The notes beneath the pieces were generated by a model that was given only the letters and a program-made list of their open reading frames with translations, had not been told where the DNA came from and ran no database searches. Made by a program: the position numbers and the translations under genes. 64,000 bases of DNA from Cannabis sativa (Eukaryota; Streptophyta; Magnoliopsida; Rosales; Cannabaceae): positions 16,944,136-17,008,135 of the forward strand of contig NC_083608.1 of NCBI RefSeq assembly GCF_029168945.1. Direction: 5' to 3'. Positions 35,240 to 46,377 of the stretch are shown piece after piece (the first letter of the stretch is position 1; each line of letters starts with the position of its first letter).

Positions 35240-35970
35240 GTTTTTTTTTTGTTCTAATTTTCTAGAACTTTATTGCAAATATAGTGCATTTAGTATTGAG
35301 GATGTGCACAAGATATTTAATTTTTAATCATTTTTGTCTTTTATTTTTTTATTTGTTTTAGTGTTGTTTTTCATGATTTATTTATTTGATGCCGATTTCA
35401 CTGTTCTTGCTCTATCTCGCTGGAATTAATAGTTATTTTCTGGGTGTTCTCATATTGTTGTGGTGGTTCCGTCCGTGGGTGTGGAAGATGGAGGCTATAA
35501 ATACATTTCTTTTTCGTTTTCTTTGGCTATTTTTGTGGTTTTTTTATTTTGGTTCTCCTATCAATACATTGGACGAGCTCACTCACAAGAGAGTTTTGAG
35601 GTGTGTTTTTTTTTTTTTTTTTTATATTTTTCTAAGTAGTTATATTTGCTTCATTTGTTTTTGTGTTGTTTCAGTGTTGTTTTAGTAATTTTTTTTATTA
35701 TAATTTTTTAGGAATAGACTTGCAAATATAGTTGATTTTGCATCTGGTGTTGAGGTTGTGCAGCAGATTGTTTGTTTTTTTTAATCATTTTTTTCTTTTG
35801 TTTTGTTTGATTGTTTTAGTGTTGTTTTACCGTTGTTTTGCCATGATTATTTATTGACGTCGATTTTACTGCTTTTGCTCAATCTTGTCGGAATTAATGG
35901 TTATTTTCCAGTTGTCCTAGTGTTGTTGTGGTGGTTCTGTCTGTGATTGTGAAAGATGGAGGCCTCATAC
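35240..35970. repeat. Imperfect tandem duplication, period about 450 bp
   Basis: Blocks at about 35255-35500 recur at about 35695-35960, including TCGGAATTAATGGTTATTTTC-type and GTTGTGGTGGTTC-type segments ending GATGGAGGC. The 99-codon plus-strand frame at 35386 crosses the first unit and has no domain support. Confidence 0.65.
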
Positions 35971-36123
35971 TTTTATTTTGGTATTGACAGTATAAAAGAA
36001 AAAAAAAAGGGGGAGGACAGTATAAATGTAAATTCTACCGTGTGGCAGTAAAATTGAAAAGTATTACCCCAAATCTAGTATTTTTGTAAAATGCCCAACT
36101 AAATTACACTTAAATTTGTTAGG

Positions 36124-36369
36124 CTATGTTTTGAAGAAAGTAGCCCATAGAAATGAAGATGGAAATGGGCCTTTTAAGGCCCATAAACATAAACAGAGAG
36201 TGGAATAGATGTATCGGTGAGAGCGAGATTTAACTCCCATTTTTGTAATAAACAACTAACAACAACACAACAGGGTCCTTCGCTTCCACGCCTTCTTTCT
36301 TCTCTTGCTAAATCTCCATCACTTTCCTGGGAAAATACTACCGAAAATTCACCAAGAAAATCCATTTCC
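36124..36369. repeat. Duplicate of the DCP1 promoter and leader
   Basis: CTATGTTTTGAAG ... AAAATCCATTTCC matches 41420-41662 with two substitutions and a 3-base length difference seen by eye. It includes the GGGCCTTTTAAGGCCCATAA palindrome. The match stops before the DCP1 start codon, and the next bases belong to the fold-back repeat family (36370 onward), so no coding exon is copied. Confidence 0.9.
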
Positions 36370-36615
36370 AAAAAATAACACGAAAATATAAAATCAACAA
36401 GAAAATTACATAAAAATAACATGAAAATAACAACAAAAAATTAACATACAGATAACAAAAAATCAACAACAAATTAACAAGATTACAACATAAAAAAAAT
36501 AGTATTTTCTGTAAATAAAATCAAAAAAATCGTAAAAATATTTAAAATTCTATGAAACCGTATTTTTGTAATTTTTTTTTGTTGTTTTTTACGTTTTTGT
36601 GAAATAATCCCAAAA
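36370..36615. repeat. Second copy of the fold-back element right arm
   Basis: Matches 33055-33300 (AAAAATAACACGAAAATA..., ATTAACAAGATTACAACATA, ...GTGAAATAATCC). It abuts the duplicated DCP1 leader at a shared TTCC. Confidence 0.8.
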
Positions 36616-36650
36616 TTAAAACATGTAAAATAGGTACAATGTAATTTGGG

Positions 36651-37096
36651 GTAAGTTGAAAAATACCACTTTTATTAATCTATTAATCAAATTTATCTCT
36701 AATTTTATATTTAATTGAGAAATACCTGTTTTTATATGTATTGTACCCAAAATACTCTGACATAAGAGAGTTACATGGAGAGTATCTTAAAGTGACAGGG
36801 GCAAAATTAGTATAATGTTTTAAAAAGAGGTAAAAATGATAGACTTTAAAAAAGAAGGTAAAAATAAAAGGGTTAAGTTGAAAAATACCACTTTTATTAA
36901 TCTATTAATCAAATTTACCTTTAATTTTATATTTAATTGAAAAATACTTCTTTTTAGATGTATTGTATCCAAAATACCCTAACATAAGAGAGTTACATGG
37001 AGAGTATCTTAAAGTGATAGAGGTAAAACTGTTATAATATTTTAAAAAAGAGGTAAAAATGATAGATTTTAAAAAAGAGGGTAAAAATAAAAAAGG
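36651..37096. repeat. Tandem duplication, two units of about 222 bp
   Basis: Unit 1 (36651-36872) and unit 2 (36873-37096) share AAGTTGAAAAATACCACTTT, AGAGAGTTACATGGAGAGTA and ATCTTAAAGTGA blocks at an offset of 222. No gene. Confidence 0.88.
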
Positions 37097-38825
37097 ACAA
37101 TATAAAAAGAATATAGAGTGAAATTTGCTCGTGTTGTTTGTTGTTGTAATTTGGAGAATTTTAATATTATACGTAATATTAATAATAATAACAAAAATAA
37201 CCATCATCATTTAATTGGTCCTAATATGGAACCTGTTATACCGAAATGAAAATAAAACGTTACTTTTTATATTTTGTTTTGTTTAATTGATCCTATCTTA
37301 TTTCTCTTTCAGTCTTGTCTTCTTCTTTTTTTTTTTTTTTTTTTTTGACTTATGAGCAAAGTATATTTATTTCTATAATTTTTTATTAATTTCTTCTCTC
37401 TCTAAATTTTATTATTTCAAAAATCTTTTTAAGTTACACTTTTAATTATTTTGGCTCAAACATAATATCATTATAATTTATTTTTTAAAGAAATTATTTT
37501 AACATGTAAGACGTATATATTTTTTTTACCTATCACTAAAAAAGATGACTAAAATGAAGAGAAACATTTTAGTCTTTTTTTTATACTTTATTAAGATATA
37601 AGTAACTAAACTTTTAATTAACAAAAATGTATAGATTAATTTTAGTTACTTATTTCTATGAGTTATTCTCAAAATAATTGTTTCAATTTTAAATTCTAAT
37701 ATAATATTTTATAATATAAGATACATACGTGTTACTTCTTTTAAGCAACTTTTGTATTTTATTCCAACTCAATTAAGAATATAATGAGCTATAATAAATA
37801 TAAAAATTACAAAATAATTCATTAATAAAATTAGTATTGTCTTCTTCTTTTTATATTGTAACTCATTTTAGGATTTTAAGATACCATTTTATTTCTTAAG
37901 TTTTTATTTTTAACCATTCAAAAAAAAAAGTCTTTATTTTTAAAAATCTATCAAAATGGCCCTATAAAAAAATCTATTTAAGTACTATGTGGTAACTTTA
38001 AAACCGAACTAAAAAAAATATGTTTTTTAGTAATTTATAATTCCGTTATTTATTCAAGATATATTACATTACTTTTTTTTTTTTTTAACTTTCATATTAA
38101 TTGTTAATGTTTAAAAAATTAATAATTATAATTAAATATGAAAAGTTACTATTGAGTAATAATATATATACATATAAAATGTTACCTTTAAGCTTATTAT
38201 TTTTTTTTATTTAAAAAAAAACTTATTATTTTATGATGTTTAAGTTACTATTTGATACCTTTAAAAATTATTTTAGATTTATTGAAATTGTTTTATAAAA
38301 TAACTATATAAACTTAAGAAGAATACAATCTAATAACTTTTAAATGTTAAACAATAAAATAAATATGAATAACTTATAAAATTGGCCGGTTTATTAAATT
38401 TTGTTAAAATTTAAAATTTGATTATTTTTTATGTAATTAAATAGAAAAAGAAACTAAGAAGTTATACTTGTTTTCAATGATCTTGCTCGGTAAAAGCGAC
38501 AAAATATATACTTCCCACATATTAAAATGTAAGTTGATATGGTACAATTCTTGAGTCCAAATAATTAATAATGTGGCTGAAAAAGTTTTTTAAAGTTGAA
38601 AAAGAAAAATAAGAAAGAAAGAGAAAGAGAGAGAATGTGTGCATAAATGGGCGTTCAAAAAAGAAAACAAAAAAGAAGTGATTAATCTCTCGGTACTCCA
38701 ATGGAGAAGTAATAGATTACTATAAAATGATCGTTATTTTCCAATAATTAAATGCTACCAGTCATTTGTATAAATAATTTAAGATTTTCGTTAGTGGGCG
38801 TAAATTCCCCTTGTAATTCTATGTT
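37097..38825. other. AT-rich intergenic DNA
   Basis: Long A/T tracts (for example T-runs near 37327-37346). No open frame with a recognisable domain and no RNA gene seen. Confidence 0.5.
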
Positions 38826-39156
38826 GGGCTATTTACAAAAATATGGGAAAATGAAGATAAGTTTTGATATATATGGCATAAATACTTAATTACACTAAAT
38901 ATGGCATTTTTTAAAAAAAACTTACAAATATGGGAAAAAGTTATAAGGAATGCCATAAAAAACTTTAAATTTGTGTTTCTTTTTATTTTTTTATCTCTTT
39001 TAAAAAATAAAACACTAAAATAAATAAAAAATAATCTCAAATATAGATGCTGTTTTTTTTCTTCAGAAATTAAACGTATTTTTTTTTTTATTTAAACTAC
39101 TATTTATTTGTTTTTTTTTATTCAAGACTAATTATTTCATTAACAGCAATAAAAAA

Positions 39157-40560
39157 AACCAGTTTCGTCAACATTATCCTGGAAAAAAAATAATATAAAA
39201 AATTATAATCTAAAAATAATACAAACTTTAAAAATCAGTTTCATCAACATTGAAAGAAATTAATAATTTTATTAAAAGAATAAAAAAATAGTTTCATCAA
39301 CAAGATAATGAAAAAAATTATAATCTAAAAACGATACTAACTTTAAAAACCAGTTTCATCAATATTAAGATAAACTAATTATTTCATTAAAAGAAGAAAA
39401 AAATAATTTCATCAATAACATAATGAAAAATACACAATGTCTAATAACTAAACTTTTACAAACGATACTAAATTTAAAAACCAGTTTCGAACAGATAAAT
39501 TTTATATCAATACCTAATAACCAAATTTTTAACTTCATTCTTTATTTTGGCATTTAATTTTTTATTTACTTGCTCAAAAACCAGAGTTGATTTAAGCATA
39601 CAATATGCAACAAATATAACAAAGAGAATCAGAAAATAAAATCAAAGATAAAAAAAAAAAAATTAAAGAGACAAAATGTAATAAAAACTATAAAAGACTA
39701 AAAAATAGTAGAATGTGAGAAACCAATTAGTAAAAACAACTAAAATAAAAACAAACAAATAAAAACCAGTTTCCTGAAATAATCAAATCAAAAATTGAAA
39801 CTTAAAACTCAATTATGAACAACAATAAAAAAACCAGTTATGAAAACTATTTACTTAAAAAACCAGTTATAAAAATAATAAAATAATGTGTGTTAGAAAC
39901 TGATTATTAAAAATAAAACAAAAATTGTTGTTCATATATCTTACAATAATAAAACTGATTTTATACAAACTAAAAAATATACAATAACATCATAAAAATG
40001 GAGCAATCACAGAACAGTTAAAACCTGTGAAACCAGTTTCGACCCTGTAAAACTAGTTTTGACGCTATAAAAATCATAAAAATAATAAATGTTAAATAAT
40101 AAAGTTAACTGAAACCAGTTTCATCAAACAATTAAATGAAAAATGAAAAAAGAAAAACACATACAAAAATACAAAAAAAAAATATTAATCACAAATATAA
40201 TCATACCAATAATTTGAAAATAAAATATAAGTGTAAGTTTCGAACCTAGATCTAAAAAAAATAAAAAAGAGTAACTTAAAATTAAAAATTTGTAATAACA
40301 TTATAAAATAGAGCAAGCCCATTACATAACTCTCAAAATATGTAAACCAGTTTCGAACAATAATTTTTTTTTAAAAAAAACACTAACAAAAATAATCGAA
40401 AACAACACATAAAAATAATTTAAGAACATAATATAAATGTGAAAAACCAGCTTCAAATTTAGAAAAAAAAAATAATAAAAAGAAACTTAAAATAAAAAAC
40501 AAAAATCATGAAGCAATCCTAATATAAAACCTTTAAAATTTTTGAAACCAGTTTCGAGCC
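39157..40560. repeat. Cluster of dispersed AACCAGTTTC-type repeats
   Basis: About 15 copies of AAACCAGTTTCRTCAAC or close variants (AACCAGTTATGA, AATCAGTTTCATCAAC, ACCAGCTTC, ACCAGTTTCGAAC) lie at irregular spacing in A-rich DNA. Examples are near 39158, 39233, 39346, 39480, 39767, 40030, 40114, 40340, 40448 and 40546. No coding region. Confidence 0.75.
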
Positions 40561-41129
40561 TATAAAAAAATAAATTATTATTTATATTTTTCTAAACATT
40601 CCTAAGAGCATATAATATCACTTTGAGATTCATATTATAGAATTTGAAAATTTATTATTGAATTTGGAGGAATCATGCTTTAATAAATTTATGTATTAAT
40701 TAAGAATAAAAGCAGAGATTTCACAAAATTCTTCTTCTCTTTCTTTCATAATTATATACACAATATGAAAATTACAGATCAAATATTCCAAAATTATGTA
40801 AAAAAATAAATATATATATCAAGTTAGGTTGATCGGCAAATAGAGATGGAATTGGCCGAACCTTTGTGGTTTCGATTAATAGGAATAAACTGTTATTTTT
40901 TGAAGGCATAACACACTGTTGTTGATCCTCTTCAGTTGATGTAAACTTCAGTTGTTGTAAACTAAGGTGATGGTGGTGGTGGTGGCAAAACTTGTAGAGA
41001 AGGCAAAAGGCAGTGGTCGAGAAGGGATTTAGTCGCCGGAGCTACCACTGATCGGTGGTCAGAGAGAGAGAAGAAAGGAGAGAGGCGACTGCGAGTGGTG
41101 TGGCCTTCGGTTTCAGTCCGATTGGAGAG

Positions 41130-41240
<111 letters not shown>

Positions 41241-41419
41241 CGTTTAGGTTTAAGATGATTCCTTTTATGGGATTTAAAAATTAAATTTATAAAAATGTGG
41301 TAAAAAAAACTATAAAAAACTTTAAATTTGGACAAATGCCATATAAGAGTGGTAAAATTAAAAAAGCCATATTTATGAAACTTTTTTATAGAATCCCATA
41401 TATGGTGTAATTTTCACTT

Positions 41420-41697
41420 CTATGTTTTGAAGAAAGTAGCCCATAGAAATGATGATGGAAATGGGCCTTTTAAGGCCCATAAACATAAACAGAGAGTGGA
41501 ATGGATGTATCGGTGAGAGCGAGATTTAACTCCCATTTTTGTAATAAACAACTAACAACACAACAGGGTCCTTCGCTTCCACGCCTTCTTTCTTCTCTTG
41601 CTAAATCTCCATCACTTTCCTGGGAAAATACTACCGAAAATTCACCAAGAAAATCCATTTCCGAAAATTAGGGTTTCTGTAAAATAAAAATTAAAAA
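41420..41697 (+). promoter_or_regulatory. DCP1 proximal promoter and 5' leader
   Basis: Contains GGGCCTTTTAAGGCCCATAA (41464-41483), a palindrome holding two TGGGCC/GGCCCA 'site II' elements typical of housekeeping plant genes. No strong TATA box is seen. Sequence from about 41560 to 41697 is C/T-rich leader (CTTTCTTCTCTTGC) and ends TTAAAAAATG at the start codon. Bases 41420-41662 are duplicated at 36124-36369. Confidence 0.65.
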
Positions 41698-44600
41698 ATG
41701 TCTCAGACGGGGAAATTAACGCCTAATCTCGACCAACATAGCACCAAAGCCCTCAATCTCATCGTGCTTCAGAGAATCGATCCGTTTATCGAAGAGATTC
41801 TGATCACCGCTGCTCATGTCACTTTCTACGAGTTCAATATCGAGAGCAATCAATGGGTTGGTGTCTCATTCCTGTTTTAGCTCCCCATTTTGCTTGTTCA
41901 GAATTTATAACAAGCACAAAAGAATTTAGATTTTTTCTTTTTTGGTGTTAGATCCTTAAATTCTTACGATTTGCTTCCCTCTTTGAGACTGAATTCGCTT
42001 TATGTTAATGAATCTCTGTTTTCAATTCCATTTCTAAGCAACTTTGTTTGGTTTCAGAGTCGCAAAGACGTTGAGGGATCTCTCTTTGTCGTTAAAAGGT
42101 AACAGCCTCTATCTTGACCGTTATGTAATTGTCTAGTAATACTTGTTTTTTCTCAGTTGGGATTTTTCTTTATGGTTAAATTGTAATTCGCTTAGGCTCA
42201 CCTAGTTCACTGTATCTTTTTGTTGTTAAGGAATACTCAACCTCGGTTTCAGTTCATTGTCATGAATCGGCGTAACACAGGTTCGCATTATTACTCATTT
42301 GTAATTCATTTTAGGAATTGACTCATTTTTGTGCTCGTGATGGTCAATACAATGGCAATGCAGCCGATTTATTTATTATAGTTTGTTTATTATTAAGCTG
42401 TTGACATCACATTTGGAGCATGTTACTAAGTTGGGCTTTATCTTTCTATTTGAATATTCCGTAAGGTGTCCAGATACTCAGTTGGTTCTTAGTGTTATCC
42501 CACATTGTAGATGACTGTTATCTCTTCGTGATAATTTTGAGGATAAATGTTATGTTATTGGTTTTTACATGCCTTTGCATTTTTCTTAAATCAATTCCTA
42601 TACTGAACAGATAACCTTGTGGAGAACCTATTGGGAGATTTTGAGTATGAAGTTCAGGTTCCATACCTCTTATACCGAAATGCAGCTCAAGAAGTTAATG
42701 GCATTTGGTTTTACAATCCACGTGAATGTGAAGAAGTTGCAAATCTCTTTACAAGGTACAATATGATTAATGTTTAATATCCTTCTTATCCATTCCAATT
42801 TGTTGATATTTTGATCATTCACTTGTATGTAAAACTTTTGTTACTGAACAGTGTGGATAACCATATGGACTTGGGTGTCCATGAATTTTATTATAATTTG
42901 AACTTGTTTTCTTTAAAACTCTAAAAAAAGGATTTTGGAAGTTAGATATACGGAAAATATTCAAATTAGAAATTTGAAGCCTTTCATGACTAATTAACAT
43001 ATGTTTTGGCCAATAGAAGAACTTCTTTTCAATGCTGGAAGGTTAGCAAAGTTGAAGAGTTGCATATATCATTAACTTTCTTGATCATGACATCCAAAAT
43101 GAAATTTCTTTAACTCTTTTAATATGGCCAGGCATGTGGTCTGCTCCCACAAGGTCTGAGGTTTAAGTTCCTCTTGGGTACCTACATAGTAATTACTATA
43201 GTTTTCTGGTATCCAAATATTGTAGGGTTAGGAGCCTTTTCTTTTTTCAAAAAAAGAACCCGAATACTCTTAGATGGGTGCTTCTATCCTGTGTTACACA
43301 ATATACGTGATATATCTATTGTTTACATGTATGCTACAAGGCACACAAAAAAAATGCCATGGCTTCCACTAGAACGAAAGAGTTGTAGTTTTTGAAGTGA
43401 ATGGCCAGATTGCATGTGTGGAGTGGTGAGCATTTATAGACATGTATTACTAGCTTTAAATGGCCTGTTTGGTTATGATTTATAGAGATGGACTTGCAAA
43501 CATTCTTCTATGTTGAGAAATTCAAAACGAAAAAGGAATTAAATTTGGTTGAATCGTTGAATAGTGAACATAGCTTCTCTACATTGCATACTCATTAAAT
43601 TCTTGAGCAATTTGCTGACAGGATACTCAGTGCATACTCGAAGGTTCCTTCAAAGCCAAAAGTATCTTCAAGCAAAAGGTATTCTTCTGCACCCTGCCAT
43701 CTGCATATTGCTAGAGATAGTTATTTATATACGTTTGCTCATTACATCCGCTGTTGTAGTCTTTACTTGTTCTTTGATGTTACACTTCAGTGAGTTTGAG
43801 GAACTTGAGGCAGTTCCAAGCATGTTAGTTATGGAAGGTCCACTGGAACCACAATCATCAACAGTTTCCACTGCTGCTGATGCCCCTGAAGATCCTTCTT
43901 TTGTTAACTTTTTTAGTGTATGTTTTCTAATTTATTGTCAGCTGTTTTGTAAAACCTGTAAATTTTCCATTAATTCTCCATCCATGTTTTTGACAAGCTA
44001 CATACAAAATTTGCTCGTGTCCCTGACCTGAGCAATTATTTAATATGCTGCAGGCAGCAATGAATCTTGGAGGTGGCGCTTTGAATGCAACAAATACAAG
44101 ACCAAACTATCACTCTTCTTCCAATGTTGTCTCTCAACCTTCATATGCTCCTAGTGTTGTATCCACTCCTGCACCACCTACTCCACAAGTTCCAACTCTT
44201 CCTCTTTCAGCTTCGTCTACACCAATCCCACTTCATGGCACCTCTGATCCAAACAACAACAACAGCATTCTCGTAACTAATACTAATCTTGTTAAGCCGT
44301 CCTCTTTTTTCCCACAACCTTCTCCTTCATCTTCATTGATGATGCCACCTATTTCTTCGCCCATGCCGAACTTTGCTGCTCTTCATGCTCCCCCAAATCT
44401 GCAACGTACATATGGCACTCCATTGCTGCAACCTTTTCCACCACCCAATCCACCACCATCTCTAACTCCTAGTCCATCACTTCCTGTTGCTACTGATGGG
44501 CTCTTTATTACCAGAGACAAAGTTCGCGATGCACTTCTAGTGCTTGTTCAGGTCAGTAATCTATTGAATATATGTCATATTTAACCTTCTTGCGCTTATG

Positions 44601-44761
44601 CTGTACACTAATACGCCCGGGTCACTGAGTTTTTAGTTGCTTTAAGTATATGAAAGACAGTATCTATTAACCAATTGCTGATTTTTCCTGTTGTTTTGTG
44701 CTAGGATGATCAATTCATTGATATGTTCCACCGAGCCCTGCTGAAGGTTCACCAATCATGA
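41698..44761 (+). CDS. DCP1: mRNA-decapping enzyme subunit 1 (DCP1-like protein), eight exons
   Basis: Exons: 41698-41856, 42058-42098, 42231-42280, 42611-42755, 43622-43678, 43791-43917, 44054-44551, 44705-44761. All introns are GT-AG, and the total is 1134 nt (377 residues plus stop), close to the Arabidopsis DCP1 length. Residues 1-150 form the EVH1/DCP1 fold (LQRIDPFIEEILITAAHVT, SRKDVEGSLFVVKR, QPRFQFIVMNRRNTDNLVEN, NGIWFYNPRECEEVANLF). A Ser/Pro/Asn-rich linker follows in exon 7. The C-terminal helix RDKVRDALLVLVQDDQFIDM plus FHRALLKVH is the DCP1 trimerisation motif. DCP1 activates the DCP2 decapping enzyme in cytoplasmic P-bodies. No stop or splice defect is seen. This is the only intact host gene recognised. 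Confidence 0.95.
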
Positions 44762-45970
44762 TTCTTATTCTAGAACCAGTGGGCTTTTGATCTGCAGATT
44801 ATGTTGGGGAAGAATAGTAAACAATGAAAAATTAGTTCTCTGTACAGAATGCCAGCGGAACGTCCTCAATAGCATTAAACTTTGTCTCTTGTTGGAAAAA
44901 CCATTGTAGACGAGGAAAACAAAATTGTCTTTGAAAGATTTAAAGGAAGGCGTCTACTTGGTTTGTCTTGATAACAGAATCGCCCCCGTCAATAACATTT
45001 GTAACAGTAGAGCTATTCCAATTCTAATCTTCTTACTCTTTGGTATAAAATGTTATTTAGGTTCGTTTTGGTTTTATATTTCTTGTGTCCATATTATATG
45101 TGTCTTGGAGAAACTTGAGACAGTGAGCTAGGTTTAGGTGTGGGAAGCTTTGGCCAGCAAGAGTTTCTCTGACTGGTATTATTGATTTCTTATACGATGA
45201 TGATGATGATGGGTTTTACTTCATATATTTTGTGGACATGATAGTGGAGTTAATGCAATATGTGCAGAACATTCATGTTATTAATTATTGTATGTTTGTA
45301 TTCACTGTTCAGTACTCAATTATTGTATAAGAAGAAGTAATGGTTCAGGGGCAATGAAATTATTATTTTGGTTTTTTATTTACTATTAAATTTTGCAGTC
45401 GCACCATTCACCATTTGGATTTCATATCAGAGTATTGGGTTCCATTTAGAATTATTTAAATCTTAATTTTTCCTTCTCACTTTTGTCAAATTTTGATAAG
45501 TATAAATATACAAGACAAGAGGTAGGCCAAAGAAAAAGTGGAGATTGGGGGGTGATTATCAGAATTGAACATGGACATGTTAGTTTGGAATAGTTTGAGC
45601 TATAACCTATAGTAGGATATGGTGTAATTGAGAAATTTAAAATGATTTTTTATGTGGTCATTATTACAGAAGAAATTTCAGATAATTTACAATGCTTAAA
45701 GAGTTCAACCAATTTGTTATGTGTGTGTCCTTTTTTTTTATTACAAGTACAGCCTAATACAACAGGTAATGGTATTGCTAACATCATGGAAACATTGAGT
45801 GGCATTTTTAAATTCCTTTTGTTGTCATCAGACCTTTATTAAATCCTAGTCTTTCATCTTGATGACATGGCACTTATGGATTCGACATTGAAGATTGACA
45901 ACTATTGAAGTTAGTTAATTCGGTTGGCTTGCTTAGCATTTCAGTCAGCTTCTTCTTTTCATTTGTATAA
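44762..45970. other. DCP1 3' UTR and downstream intergenic DNA
   Basis: The first 300-500 bp is probably the DCP1 3' UTR; no single clear poly(A) signal decides its end. A GATGATGATGATG microsatellite lies near 45196. Short frames at 44925-45131 and 45642-45842 show no domain. Confidence 0.5.
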
Positions 45971-46129
45971 ATGCTGGTTTGGTAATGTTGCTTTGATATA
46001 ATGTAATGAGAATAGTAATGGTAATATGAATGGTAATGTAATGAAATAAGAATTCTAATGGAAATAATATTATGATGTTTGGTTTAACACTGTAATGAAC
46101 ATTGTAATTGAATAAAGTAAAAAGTATAT

Positions 46130-46369
46130 TATTGCGGAATTGAGAGAGTGAATGAGGAAAAATATTATTGAATGAATGAATGCCAATTACAGAGGGGAAC
46201 CAGCTTTATATACAGTTGCAAGAACCGAGTCCTAACTAACTTAACTAACACTAAAACCGACTCTAAAGTTAGTTGAATCAGTTAGAAGGATCGAACCAAC
46301 TAACAACAATCAAACAGTAATAAACAGAACAACCGAACAATAAAAACAGTAAAAACTAAAGTCTTAATA
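46130..46369 (-). repeat. 3' LTR of the 46-50 kb Copia element
   Basis: 240 bp, TATTGCGGAATTG ... AAGTCTTAATA on the plus strand, matching 50086-50325. Confidence 0.92.
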
Positions 46370-46377
46370 TCCCCCCC

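Noticed and set aside
35386..35685. 99-codon hydrophobic plus-strand frame
   Set aside because: Within a T-rich tandem duplication; the hydrophobicity comes from T-rich codons.
36174..36422. Minus-strand open frame over the promoter duplicate (and its twin at 41470-41658)
   Set aside because: Covers the DCP1 leader in reverse; no domain, and the duplication explains the paired frames.
39157..40560. CRISPR-like array
   Set aside because: Motif spacing is irregular, repeats are degenerate, and this is plant nuclear DNA.
43121..43270. Possible tRNA-derived SINE in DCP1 intron 4 (box-B-like GGTTTAAGTTCC)
   Set aside because: Box A is weak and no poly-A/T tail or TSD could be set, so it is not annotated as a feature.
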